Of a DNA stretch of 64,000 bases, positions 8,601-18,714 are shown piece after piece. Made by a program: the position numbers and the translations under genes. Every line of letters begins with the position of its first letter. Positions within the stretch are counted from its first letter, which is position 1. The DNA lies in assembly GCA_023375675.1 (NCBI GenBank), contig JALQBC010000022.1, forward strand, positions 558,001 to 622,000. Reading direction: 5' to 3'. This DNA comes from Cytospora piceicola (lineage: Eukaryota; Ascomycota; Sordariomycetes; Diaporthales; Cytosporaceae). The notes beneath the pieces are model-generated. The model searched no databases, was not told the origin of the DNA, and worked only from the letters and a program-made list of their open reading frames with translations.

Positions 8601-11001
8601 GGAACGAATCAGCTACGCTTCAAGCTACACTAGCCAGACATATGGACATCGACCGGGGCTCTCCCCAATAGTGCGGGCCGGAAGCAGGCTGCAAAACATA
8701 TTGTCGGACCCCCCATCACCGTCTGGACGCAGCAGTGTTTTAGGCAGTCCTTTCAAGGGCTCCGTGAAAGATTCCAGTCCATTGGAAGGCCCCCAAGCTG
8801 AAGAGACCGCGCAGAATGGTGCCTCTCCAGAAGTCTCACCTGAAATCCCTCCCACGCAGCCTGCACCACAACCCGCTCTACCAGCGGCCGGGTCACCCAC
8901 GAAATCTTGGGCGTTGTCGTTGGCTCCGATTGGCCGTATCAAGAGTATGGTCTCGCACTTCACATCGCCCAAAGTTGATGTTTCGCAGGCTCCGGAGGAT
9001 CCTTTTGGCCCATCATCTCCTACTAGAAATCGACCCCGGCGTGGAAGCTCCTTCATGGATCGTATCAAGCAAGCGTCGCGTGAAGGGAGTGTGCACAGTA
9101 ATAGGACCAGCGTCGCGAGAGCTACTGCTGGTGACGAAGAAGAAAGGAGCCATACAAGTAACTCGACTCCAAGAGCCCTAGAGAGTACGACAGGCTCTGA
9201 GAGGGCACAAAATCCCGGCATGTTTGGCTCAGGACCTTTACGAGGCCGCTCACAACATATCGGGACCAGCAATTCATATGATGGTGCGATGGATGAAGAG
9301 CCTAGGGCATTGTTTGTGGATCGACGATCACAACAGAGGCAGACAAATGAAATAGAGCAGCAGTCAGCAGAAAGTGAGCCATACACCGATGAACCTGATA
9401 ATGAAGGTTCCGGACAGCTGCCAGAAGATGCTCAGTCACAGCCAGAGGAGGAAGAGCAGTGGTCAGACCAGGACGCGATGCGGGTTGAAGACGCCCCGGC
9501 CGATGATGAACAATCGGAGGAAGATGACATATGGGCCATCGAGGCAGACAGGACGGCATCCTCTCCAACAGCGCAGCAGCGGGCAAATGAGTCCATCAAT
9601 CCCTTCAGGAAAAGTGGGCTGTCAATCGACTGGGGAACTCGGAGCACAATGTCGGCACAACCTGGAAGGAGCCCGGCTTTGAAGAAATCTGCAGGCAACG
9701 CCCCCCAAGATCATCTTGATAATATGGATGAGTACTCGCTTATCGGGCTTAATAGCGGCGACTCCTTTCAGCCATCGGCAAGGAAGCCAACGCCGGAGAG
9801 CCAGAAGCGACCGAGGAGGGCAGATCTCTCTGACTTCTTCTCGTCGTCCCCTAACTTTATAGAACGGGAGCGGCGGGCCAAAGAAGCGCAGCTCGCCGAG
9901 TCCGCAGCCCAGAGCTCCGCTGCGGACCAGCTTGCTCATATCGCCTCCCCTCAGATGACCGGTGATATTCAGAACACGACGTCGTCGTCTCCCAGACAAC
10001 CATCTTCAAGCGGCCGAGCCTCACCCGACTCACCGCCCCCAGATGCAGCAGCCCGTCGGCAGGCCGCCCAGGTTGCAACGTCGCGCGCATCATCCAGCCT
10101 CACGCCCGAACGACCCCGCCGTCCCCAAGACCGTCCGGAATCCCGCCCCGGCCAGAGCGACGCGGCGCTGTTCGAGACCTGGTCGGTGCCCTCGTCCGGG
10201 GCGCCATCGGAACGGCCCCACCTCACGGACCCCCTCAGCGACGACCGGCCGAGCAGCCCCTCCGCCATCGAGCGGCCGAGCACGCCCGTGGAGCGCGGCG
10301 GCCTCGGCCCCGCGGCGGCCCCGCTCCTCAAGCCCCTGCCCGGCCGGCAGGCGTCGCCGGCAAAGTCCTGCCTGAGGTCGCCCCTGAAGGCCAAGACCCC
10401 CGGGCGTGTCGTCGGCTTCACGAGCAGCACCCTGTCCCCGTCGGCAGAGGCCCAGGTCCAGGCCGAGGACCGAGCCGGACGTCTAGGACAGTCTTGGGCC
10501 CTGCCTGGTTCTTCTGGCCCCGTGCCGAACGGCGACCAGGGTCTCACGGCCACGGAGGGCCATCCGCCACCGCTGGGCGCTCACGCCCACACACCGCAGC
10601 CCCACCACCACAGCCAGCCGCAACGCCGGCAACAGGACCCACACGGCCAGGAGGAGGCCTTGGACCCCCCGCTGTCGCAGACCCGGTGGTCTAGGAAGCA
10701 CTGGCTCCTGCTCGACGGGTTCCTGCAGTCCCACCGGCGCGACCCGCACGCGTTCCAGGCCGAGTACTGCTCCGAGTTCGTGATCCTGTCCCCCGAGAAG
10801 CGCAGGTCGAGGTCCCTGCTGGGCAAGGTGGTCGCGTCGCAGGGCGAGGAGATGGTGCTGGAGCAGTGGCACCTGGACGTCGCCGACGCCTTCCGGGACG
10901 AGGTCGGCGGCTGGCGCGAGGAGGCCCTGGTGAAGAGGCTGTTCGCGCTGATCGTGGGCGAGGAGAGGAGGAGGTCGGGGTTGGTGCCGACGAGGCGGTG
11001 A
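5653..11001 (+). CDS. Large AT-hook DNA-binding protein with acidic tandem repeats
   Basis: The uninterrupted 1,782-aa product is mostly predicted disordered. A basic N-terminal region contains a canonical AT-hook core (RRRGRPPKRK, about residues 210-219) and a second RKRGRTARR-type basic element, implying minor-groove binding to AT-rich DNA in the nucleus. Residues about 355-565 hold five diverged copies of an acidic repeat (listed separately). The middle is Ser/Pro/Glu-rich. Near the C-terminus a KSCLRSPLKAKTPGRVVGF motif precedes a compact conserved-looking segment (about 1675-1782) with WSRKHWLLLDGFLQ and LEQWHLDVADAFRDEVGGW. The open frame extends upstream only from a TTG, so ATG 5653 is preferred; ATG 5695 (MSGFEIELPSSPD) is a realistic alternative. 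GC rises sharply in the last 900 bases. Precise function is unknown; a chromatin role is inference. Confidence 0.75.
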   Translation: MSKHRRRSYRDIAEMSGFEIELPSSPDPLGDESVVTVPSSAAPPSTVKTRRVLQSAVSSRLSALPGTSPRKRMFALDVGDEITHQTIYVTVEAGPDGMPITRSGPGGSSVNRRLFGSPTPQASPRRGVRTTTTTIPLRGLTDDEADAMSVPRRRRRSSGRPDTPTAAGPKKRKKGTPTPKASTRKPRKTLTPSSDALQSETPAVFDQPTPRRRGRPPKRKVDDAPPGQDDANASQTAPRKRGRTARRQSLDADALNLLTANNDGDAEPRSNKSPTPRSSDASRGPISERSVGDGGAADVEEDEEEDLFLAIPSDPPSEHDRSRQGSQSMMFSDPATVQQYGQNSRVSEEGGTPPPGSEDYVPMMEYDDQSDGESQHSEPVPTPAQGKQGYSEELEEQEPLPGESDDYAPIMDYDDKSDVESRHSEHVPSAAHVPHGHSEELEDQGPLPRESDDYAPMVGDDDKSDVESRHSEATPRAARQAGYPSSAFSELEDQGHLPGESDDYASIKYDDRADRESRHSEATAGAPEHRSPEIEDQGALPGEEEEYAPMMNHNDRSDAESQHSGHIAQTGDYSDNTVDPETFTMIGIGAMPSFQRNTDGPTSDLPEIGENTSLFINKTLDSLRQEIIASEGDNGEVDLLGSREKTPGDVEAERPAMATAFLRSQGQPSESAAKRPSRSVPRNKSRSPERLQSERPIAATSSPWNRARSSQSPLKQLNRSRSQGLRRPKPSPAHVATERSQHRVGYSARAVRYQGADGSRTSPDDVNDDADFSDIPDSFSDIPDDVLAAASFCDLSADVLTTAEPPNEYQASKGPIEDDLGWAVDVVQEMAAEKGYGHMVNSGGSQNIDHYETTTPTPPRPNHDQADDETTSQRSGSRSAQSTRRSSQGTQHSSPPPSIRSRADSNHLLTPPDETTFSSNHGTPVDDQVQNAGATSATPDDIGSSPPEITTFDQVDERQMSFSRRDSDTPANPPPSIHLQPVQERISYASSYTSQTYGHRPGLSPIVRAGSRLQNILSDPPSPSGRSSVLGSPFKGSVKDSSPLEGPQAEETAQNGASPEVSPEIPPTQPAPQPALPAAGSPTKSWALSLAPIGRIKSMVSHFTSPKVDVSQAPEDPFGPSSPTRNRPRRGSSFMDRIKQASREGSVHSNRTSVARATAGDEEERSHTSNSTPRALESTTGSERAQNPGMFGSGPLRGRSQHIGTSNSYDGAMDEEPRALFVDRRSQQRQTNEIEQQSAESEPYTDEPDNEGSGQLPEDAQSQPEEEEQWSDQDAMRVEDAPADDEQSEEDDIWAIEADRTASSPTAQQRANESINPFRKSGLSIDWGTRSTMSAQPGRSPALKKSAGNAPQDHLDNMDEYSLIGLNSGDSFQPSARKPTPESQKRPRRADLSDFFSSSPNFIERERRAKEAQLAESAAQSSAADQLAHIASPQMTGDIQNTTSSSPRQPSSSGRASPDSPPPDAAARRQAAQVATSRASSSLTPERPRRPQDRPESRPGQSDAALFETWSVPSSGAPSERPHLTDPLSDDRPSSPSAIERPSTPVERGGLGPAAAPLLKPLPGRQASPAKSCLRSPLKAKTPGRVVGFTSSTLSPSAEAQVQAEDRAGRLGQSWALPGSSGPVPNGDQGLTATEGHPPPLGAHAHTPQPHHHSQPQRRQQDPHGQEEALDPPLSQTRWSRKHWLLLDGFLQSHRRDPHAFQAEYCSEFVILSPEKRRSRSLLGKVVASQGEEMVLEQWHLDVADAFRDEVGGWREEALVKRLFALIVGEERRRSGLVPTRR
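6712..7345 (+). repeat. Five-copy acidic coding tandem repeat (about 135-150 bp unit)
   Basis: Within the AT-hook gene, the core GESDDYAPMMDYDDKSD followed by a SRHSE element and a SEELEDQGPLP linker recurs starting near 6718, 6853, 6992, 7144 and 7273. Unit length varies between about 43 and 50 residues and the copies have diverged, so this is an old in-frame expansion kept at the protein level. Confidence 0.85.
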
Positions 11002-11428
11002 TTTGGGGTGGGGGGGGAGGAGACTCTGATGTATATTTTGCTTCTTCTCTTTTTGTATATGGCTCCTCTTGATACTTAGCATGAGGGGATGACACATAGA
11101 TTCCGCCCCCCTTCCCCGGTCTACTCTGGGGCTCGGGGGCGTACCTGTTTCAGTGAGGGTGGGAATATCGCGTGGTCAGTGTTGCAGGATACCCGGTTTG
11201 AAAAGAAGGCCAAGTTACTACAGGCAGCAGCAGATTGTTTAGCGGCATTGGGTCGGTGGCATTGGGTTAGCGGCGTCGATGGTCATGTCAGTGGAGCTCG
11301 ATATTATGCCCGGGATTGAACAGATGTAACGATCAATCGTCAAAGATGATATTTGTCTTGCCATCTTCTCCACCGCAGGTGATCTATCATGCTAATGTTA
11401 CAAGCACGTCCTTCCCCAGCCCTCCTCC
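11002..11428. other. Intergenic region between convergent genes
   Basis: The 427 bases between the 3' ends of the AT-hook gene and RPN6. Presumably holds both 3' UTRs; no feature of its own is visible. Confidence 0.6.
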
Positions 11429-12848
11429 CTACTCCAGCATGGACGCCTGGTTCGTGTAGAGCACATCCACCACGTTGCTCAGCTTCTCGATCGTCGCCAG
11501 GGCAGAGTCGTACGCCTCGTCCCTGTGCGTCTCGTCGTAGATGATGAGGCACCCAGCCCCCTGGTCCAGCACGCCGATGATGACCTTGTCCAGGATCATC
11601 TGCGACAGTTTCTCCTCGACCTGGACGGGGCTGAGCTTGACCGTCTTGGCCACGTAGTCGATCTCGACGCGCGAGAAGGGCTCGATGACCTTGATCAGGT
11701 TCTGCTCCAGCATGGCATCGTACAGGCGCCGCAGGTGGCCCCGGACGAAGACGTCACTGCCCAGCTCGCGCTGGTACGACCCCAGCACGGTCTCGTACTC
11801 GTCGAGCGACCGGTTCGAGTGCGCACGCGCGATGGCCTTCATGGCCTCGAGAGACTTGGAGGCGTACTTGGTCGCCTGCTTGGAGCTCATGAGCTGGTTG
11901 ACGTCGTCGACCTGGTTCAGCATGACCTTGCACAGCAGCATGTACTGCAGGGCGGCCGTGGCCTTGGGCGTCTCGTCGAGCTGGGAGTAGCCGTCGAGCG
12001 CCTCGATGAAGTAAGAGTAGGCGGTGGTGAAGTCCTTGTCCTCGGCGTGGAGCATACCGGCCTGCATGTCGAGGTTGGCCTGCAGCAGGGGAGGGGTGTA
12101 GACGGAGGCGGCGGACGTGCGGGCGGAGGTCAGCGCGGCGCGCGCCTTGGCGATGTTGCCGAGGGCGTGGTAGACTCGTGACTCGAGGAGCTGGACCTCG
12201 ACAAGGACAAGCTTGTCATCAAGGCGCTTGAGCTCGCGGAGCAGGCCGTTGATGAGGGTCAGGGACTCATAGTAGGATTGTTTGGCCATGTACAGGGTGA
12301 CCAGGCGGGTCTCGAGGTTTTGCCTGAGGAAGCCTCGGCGCTCTGATGTTGCCCACTCTATACATGACTTGGTGGTTTGGATTTGAAGGTCGGTGGTGTT
12401 GGGGATGTTTTGGAAGAGGTCGAGGAGCTGGCGGACTGTTGCGCAAGAGATCGGACGTTAGCATTTCCGGCAGTGCAATGATAGCATGCAGCACCGTGTG
12501 TGCCGGTATTCCGTTCTTACCTAGTTTTGCCGTCTTCGCCTTGGCAAAGGATGAGAGAACGGTGCGGCTCTTGGTCACCAGTTCGACCAGGTCATCAGTG
12601 TTTCTACGCCGACGTCAGCGATTCTCCTTCCACCATAGCAAAGGGACCACGTAAACCACCATGACTAACTTTTGATCCCGGTACAGCTCGCCCAAGCTGA
12701 TCAGAGCAGTTTCGTATTCCCGTACAGCAGCATCGTTCAAGGCTGGCGGACTGGCGACGATGTCCTTGTAGACCTGCTCTGCTTTCTTGGGGTCGGTAGA
12801 GGCGACCTTCTGCGCCTCGCGCAGCCTCTCCGAGTCTCCTTGCGCCAT
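11429..12848 (-). CDS. RPN6: 26S proteasome regulatory subunit Rpn6 (PSMD11)
   Basis: Three exons (12848-12670, 12603-12521, 12435-11429) give a 422-aa protein, the usual length for Rpn6. The introns are 66 and 85 bp with GTTAGT and GTAAGA donors. Rpn6 is a lid subunit that clamps the 19S lid to the base and core. The N-terminal and central parts are helical TPR-like repeats (LLESRVYHALGNIAKARAA, LDMQAGMLHAEDKDFTTAY), and the C-terminal third is a PCI domain (VRGHLRRLYDAMLEQNLIKV, FSRVEIDYVAKTVKLS, KLSQMILDKVIIGVLDQG) ending in a helical tail with IEKLSNVVDVLYTNQ. The splice junctions rebuild the family sequence YRDQK-NTDDLVELV and AKL-VRQLLDLFQ. It shares a 522-bp divergent promoter with SOF1. 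Confidence 0.96.
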
Positions 12849-13370
12849 TGGGTCTTGGTGGTGGTATCTGGTTGAGGCTTAATGAGCTATCGTGGATGTG
12901 TCCAGATGTTGGAGTGACGTTGGTGATCACGGAGATGGGGGTAATGTCGTGGTTGTGAAGCTTGTGTGGAGCGGGCGTTGTTGATGGTTGGTTAGAAAGG
13001 CCGGGCTCTGAAGTGGTGAAGTCAGCCTCTCGCTGCAACAAACCAAAGCTCCAGGTTGCCGTGCACGCGCAAACCAAACCAAAGGCAAACTGCCCGCCGC
13101 GGGTGTGGATGACGGTACGTACCTACCTAGGTAGGCACCCCTGTCCTGTGGCGTACTGTTACTATGTATGCTGTATGTACCTAGGTACTCTGGGTACTGT
13201 GTACAGCACTGAGCCCTCTTATCGCTTTATCGTCTTCTCACCGCCTCAGAAGTCTGGCAGAATCCTGAGCTTTTCTCCCAGATTTTGGCTTCGGACTCTG
13301 CCGCGTTGCCAAATTCTGGCATCGACAACCTTAAACGTCTTTAACGTCTAATTAAACTACAGCAGCAACG
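12849..13370. promoter_or_regulatory. Divergent promoter region of RPN6 and SOF1
   Basis: The 522 bases separating two divergently transcribed housekeeping genes must contain both promoters. A cluster of CCTAGGTAGG/TACCTAGGTA motifs lies at about 13117-13190, roughly midway. No TATA box is obvious on either side. Shared regulation is possible but unproven. Confidence 0.5.
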
Positions 13371-14845
13371 ATGAAGATCAAAGCCCTCAGCCGGTCGATA
13401 GCGTCCCATCAGCCCGCGGGCTCGGATGTCGCCAAACAACCCAAGAACATGGACGCCGCCGCCCATCCCTTCGAGAGAGCCAGAGAGTACAAGAGGGCCC
13501 TGAACGCCGTCAAGATGGAGCGCATGTTCGCCCAGCCCTTCATCTGCCAGCTTGGACAAGGTCACGTCGATGGAGTCTACCAGATCGCCAAGGATCCCAG
13601 CTCTCTGAACATGCTTGCCAGTGGTTCAGGTGACGGTATCGTCAAGGTGTGGGACATGGAGGCGCGAGAGCAGAGGTGGCACGTGAACGCCCACGCAAAC
13701 ATTGTCAAGGGCCTGACCTGGACAAAAGACCGGAAGCTACTCACCTGCGGAACTGATCGCAAGATCCACCTCTTCGACCCCTCGAATGCAGCCGATTCTG
13801 CCCCCCTCACGACATTCACTGGCACCAGCGCCTTCACGTCTTTGAGCCACCACCGATCCAAGAACGCATTTGCTGCGGCTTCGGGTAGCAACATACAGGT
13901 TTATGACCTCGAGAGGTTCGCAGCCGCGCCCGAGGAGTACACCTGGCCGAACGCCACCGATACCATCAACGCGGTAAAGTTCAACCAGGTCGAGCAATCT
14001 GTGCTGGCATCAACCGCGTCTGACAGGTCTATTGTGATCTGGGATGTGCGGTTATCTACGCCTGTTACCAAGACTACCCTGACGTTCGCATCCAACGGTC
14101 TGTCGTGGAACCCGATGGAGGCCTTCAACTTGGCCGTGGCAAACGAGGACCACAACTGTTACATATTCGACGTTCGGAAATTCGACAGAGCACTGAATGT
14201 GCTGAAGGGACATGTTGCTGTAAGTCATCTCAATCCGGGCTCACAGGGGCCGTGTGTTTGAGCCGCTGCTGACCAGGATACTCTAGGCTGTTATGGATGT
14301 AGAATTCTCGCCGACTGGTGAAGAGCTCGCAACGGCTTCTTACGACAGAACGATCAGGATCTTCGGTCGTGACCAGGGACACTCGCGCGACATATACCAC
14401 ACGAAGCGAATGCAGAGAGTCTTCGCTACCAAGTGGACCTCAGACAGCAAATACCTAATTTCTGGTTCGGACGATGGTAATATCAGACTGTGGCGCGCGA
14501 ATGCCTCCAAGAGGGAGGGTGTCAAGCCCACAAGGCAAAGGCAGGCGGAAGAATACAATGCCAAATTGGTGGACCGATTCCAGCACATGTGAGTTGGCAC
14601 ACGGACTTAATACCCCGGATCTTAGATTTCGAGCACGCACTGACACTGTACCCAACAGGCCTGAGATCCGCCGTATCAGACGCCATAGACACATCCCCAC
14701 GGTTGTGAAGAAGGCCGAAGGCATCAAGGGTGAGGAGATGAAGTCGATCAAGAGGCGCGAGGAGAATGAGAGGAAGCACACCAAGGCGCAATATGAGGAG
14801 CGGAAGAGTGAGCGTGAGAAGATGATCTTGGCTCGTGAGAAATAA
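13371..14845 (+). CDS. SOF1: Sof1-like WD40 protein of the SSU processome (DCAF13)
   Basis: Exons 13371-14219, 14287-14588 and 14659-14845 encode a 445-aa protein matching Sof1/DCAF13, a nucleolar factor that associates with U3 snoRNP and is needed for 18S rRNA processing. The N-terminus (MKIKALSRSIASH) and the RAREYKRALNAVKMERMFAQP segment are family signatures. Seven WD40 blades follow, with WD-type repeat ends such as GDGIVKVWDMEAREQ, DRKIHLFDP, DRSIVIWDVR, DRTIRIFGR and DGNIRLWRA. The C-terminal Sof1 tail is strongly basic and coiled (PEIRRIRRHRHIPTVVKKA, then KSIKRREENERKHTKAQYEE). The last intron splits the Met codon before PEIRR, and joining restores the family sequence. Confidence 0.96.
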
Positions 14846-15646
14846 GCGTAGGGGGTCGCAAGTACGCTTGGACAACAAGTGACTTGGCACGCATTTGCAA
14901 GGCGTTTTTGGTGGTAAAATTCATGATACCTGGTATTTTAGTGCTTTGACATGGCGGGAAACGGCATGTAGAAATAGAGTCGGTCTGGTTGGCAAGGAAA
15001 AGAATAGGCTACAGACCTGCTGTGGTCTTGAAACAATTGAAGAAGACAATGATCTCAGCGTCACAGAATCTACCTACGGCAACCTACCTCTTCCTTTTAT
15101 ATACTTAGGTATATACCAGTATATATATTGGAGATAACATAAACTCTTTCCCGCGCATCTTCCCGGCCGAGCGAGGTCGTTGTGTCGATATCATTCAATA
15201 ACATGTAATTATTTACTATGCAGTACTACTGCTTGAGTGTTAGTGGGGCCCTTCTCTGCGTGTGCCGACGTCAAATAGCGGCACCACAGACCGCAGCAGG
15301 TGACAGGGATAAGCTTGTTCCTGAGTTCAGGGGTCACAACATACTGACACCAGCGCTTACTTACCAGCTCAGTTCACCTGGTTGGTTTCAACATGTGGAT
15401 TTTCGAGACCAGGAGAACATCTCCGTTGTCACAGCTTGCGACTCCGTCCCTTTCTTTTCTGTGTTGACAAGGTTTCAGGGCAGGACTCGTTTCTTAATTG
15501 CTCCCTCTCAGTTCTGTGCTTGACCACCGGTCGGAGGCATTCCTGTAAGATATCAACAACTCAAGGTCAAGCGCCAAATTAATCACCACAAACTTCAACA
15601 TTTATTTTATATTTTCCTCCAACCGACATAAATCTAGACACTCAAT
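14846..15646. other. Intergenic region, no supported gene
   Basis: About 800 bases with short unsupported ORFs. An AT-rich segment with ATATATAT-like sequence lies near 15095-15135. The part before 15647 is pyrimidine- and AT-rich and probably includes the SDR gene leader. Confidence 0.55.
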
Positions 15647-16803
15647 ATGGCTTCAACAGGCAGCTTTGCTCAGCCACCGCAGAGGGACTCATGGTTCGCC
15701 CCTCTCTCGGTCGACCTACTCCTCAAGGTCCTGAACGTGACCTTGTTCCACCCCTTCGTGGCCTGGATGATCCCGCTGTGTTTCCGCGCTGAACACATGG
15801 ACTACGACAAGATGCCAATCCGCGTCACCATAGCCTACGCCACGGCAGTGACCATCTGGTGGTTGCTCGGGGTCATCGACAGGCGGGTGGCCTTTGGCAC
15901 GCCGAGGGAGGTCAACCTCGAGGACGAGGTCATCGTCATCACGGGCGGCGCGAGCGGTCTCGGGCTCCTCATCGCCGAGGTGTATGGTATGCGCGGCGCG
16001 TCGGTGGCCGTCTTGGACGTGAGGGACATGTCGAACGGCGAGGCGAGGGGCGTTACCTTCTACAAGTGCGACGTCACGGACAAGGAGCAGGTGGCGCGTG
16101 TCGCGCTCCAGATCGAGCAAGATGTAAGTAACTGCCCCTCTATCATGTTGAAGGCCGAGTCTCGATAGCTAAACCTTCATCCCAGCTCGGCACGCCAACT
16201 GTCCTGATCAACAACGCAGCCATCGTCCTAGGCAAGCGCCTGCTCGACATGAGCATGGACGAGATGGAGAGGAGCCTCAGCACCAACCTCGTCTCGTGCT
16301 TCTACACGCTCAAGACCTTCCTCCCGGCCATGGTGCGCAGCCAGCCCGGCGGCGCCGGCACCATCGTGACCATCTCCAGCGTGCTCGGCAAGGTCGGGGC
16401 CGCGCACCTCACCGACTACGCGGCCGCCAAGGCGGGCCTGATCGGGCTGCACAAGTCCCTGACGGCGGAGCTGGGGCAGACGCACCCGGGGGTCCGCACC
16501 GTCCTCGTCACGCCGGGCCAGCTCAGCACGCCGCTCTTCCACGGCGTGCGGACGCCGAGCTCCTTCCTCGCGCCCGTGGTCGAGCCCGTCGAGGTCGCCA
16601 GGGAGGTCATCGCCGCCATCGACGGCGGCAGGGCCGAGGTCATCGGCATGCCGCTCTACGCGAGGATGATGGACTGGTACAACGTCCTGCCGCTCAGCCT
16701 GCAGGTCGTCGTGAGGCGGCTCGCGGGTGTGGACACTGCCATGAACGGTTTTGTCGGCCGCAGGGGCGATGAGCTGAGTGAGAAGAACGGGAACTTGATA
16801 TAA
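15647..16803 (+). CDS. Short-chain dehydrogenase/reductase, membrane-associated type
   Basis: Two exons (15647-16123, 16186-16803; intron 62 bp) encode a 364-aa classical SDR. The Rossmann motif TGGASGLG is at 99-106, the NNAA element near 168-171, the catalytic Ser at about 224 and Y237-x3-K241 in the active site, all with canonical spacing. About 90 residues precede the fold, with hydrophobic stretches near 24-45 and 57-76. This resembles the SDR16C/retinol-dehydrogenase-like group anchored in ER or lipid-droplet membranes. Cofactor preference is not settled by sequence reading; an acidic residue in VAVLDVRD, after beta-2, favours NAD(H). The substrate, probably a hydrophobic alcohol or ketone, is inference. 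Exon 2 is conspicuously more GC-rich than exon 1. Confidence 0.88.
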
Positions 16804-18714
16804 TATGATTTCGGCACGGGTTGGCGCAGGGCGCTACATGTGGAAGGGTTTCGAATTCATAAAATGGGATCATCCGATGCAATGCATAAAATACAGGGAA
16901 GCCGGGCAGCCAGCCGGGACGGATATGTCCTGTACGAAACGTGGTCTGATGAAGCGAATCACCAACCCAAAAGTCGACTTACATACTGCGATTTAATAAA
17001 TCATATCATGCATACAATACCCTCAAGGATAGGCGGTGGCAACAAAACAGAACTGCAGTGTTCTGTTCTGTTTTGTTTGTGCGTGTATGCATGCACGCGC
17101 CCGCCAAACCCATGCTGGAGATAAACACGAGCACGTCCCACTTCGAGTTCTAGCATTTCCCCTGGAAACGATACCGACACCCAGGGAGACAGACCGGGGC
17201 GCCACATGCTTCACACTTGATTATGGGGCACCAGATGCCTTATGAGCACGTCCATCAGTTCCCCGTTGCGACCCAAAGAACCATTCGAACCCGCCTTCCC
17301 CGTAGTTTAGAGATCTTGGTTCGGAACCTTGAGACGGCTTGACGGATACCGATCGACGGTTCGTCAGAGCCTGAGTCTCGACGAGCTGGTGAGGAAATAT
17401 CCCACGCGGGAGATGAAGAAGAGCCTCACCCCGTCCCTCTGTTCCCTGCCTCGGCCTTTTTCACCGGAAGTTGGCTCCAATGTTAGGAGGGAATTGACCA
17501 TGAGCCCATCGATGGCCTGCCGCCTCCCGTCGCCCGCAGAGCCAGGCTGAGCCTGAGCGAGAACAAATCAAAAGTGGCCGACCGGCAGGGGCAAGTACAC
17601 CGTCGATCTGGATGCCCGACGCTTTTCCTTCTCAGCCTTCAGCCTCCCTACGGCCCAGGCAGCCAGGCTGCTACGTGAGAAAGCACATGTACTATCTATA
17701 CACAGCAGATGACAGGCAGGCGGGATCCAGTTTCGGGACAGGTTGACAGGTCCCGAAGGGTTGGTGGACTTGGCGGAGGGGGGCCTAGATTTTTGTTTGT
17801 CAACGGGTACTCACATATCTCTGGCCATATCTCTGGCCCTATCTTCAACACGTCCAACACATGTAACCAATGACCGAGATGAACATGGACAGCGGTGGAC
17901 CCTGCTCGCATGAATGAGGCGATCCACCAAGGCGGAGCCATTCTACGGAGCGTACGTTGACATCGTATCACCTTGGTCTCCCGGAAACAACACTTCACAT
18001 CATCCCTGCTCCTGGGCCGTTGACGGCTTTCGTTCGAATCGTTCCGAAGGGGAGGCGAAAAGGGAAAAAAAAGGAACAAAAAAATTGTCTGTCATTTCTC
18101 AGGTAAGAAGCATGGGCGAAAATAAGTATGTATATCCTTTGTTTGATCCCCACCCTCATGTCCTTCCTGTATGAAAAAAAAAAAAAGAAGAAAAAAACGC
18201 GTTGGGGGAAGAGACGAAGCTGAAAGTGTCATCTCAATATAGCATCTCTCCTTCCAGATCGATTGCGCGGTCGTCTTAAAGGAGACCAATCGCATAAACT
18301 AGACTAAGACTTATACGGACACACCTGGGAACCTTCTTGACTAGTACTAGTCGGCGTCCCTTTAATCATAGGTATCAGCCTTCACTATCAGCCAGCCGTG
18401 GGATGTGGTAGACTATATACATAGGAGAAGACGCCCACCAAGGGGGGGGGTTTGCTACCAAATGGTGTCACTACCTGCTCCCCGACGCCCTCATCACCAT
18501 CCTGCGTTTCTTTTCCCCCTTACTCGAATCATCCTCCTCCTCCTCCTTTCTATTGGCTCTCTCCGGGCTCCATTTCTGTGCGGTTCTCCAGATATGAACG
18601 AGTGGAGCAGGCCAGCCTGACGGACGCCTCTTCCTCTCTCTATCACACACACACCCCCCCACATTGGGCGCGCATTCAGCCTTACCGATGCAACTCCAAC
18701 ACAAAGCTTATAAT
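16804..18714. other. Intergenic region, no supported gene
   Basis: About 1.9 kb between two co-oriented genes. ORFs here are short, lack domains and overlap on both strands. A-rich stretches occur near 18060-18085 and 18175-18197, and CT-rich sequence near 18510-18660 is consistent with the leader of the next gene. No RNA gene was recognised. Confidence 0.55.

Noticed and set aside
18020..18032. GTTCGAATC-like sequence as a tRNA B box
   Set aside because: No A box at the right distance and no foldable cloverleaf around it.
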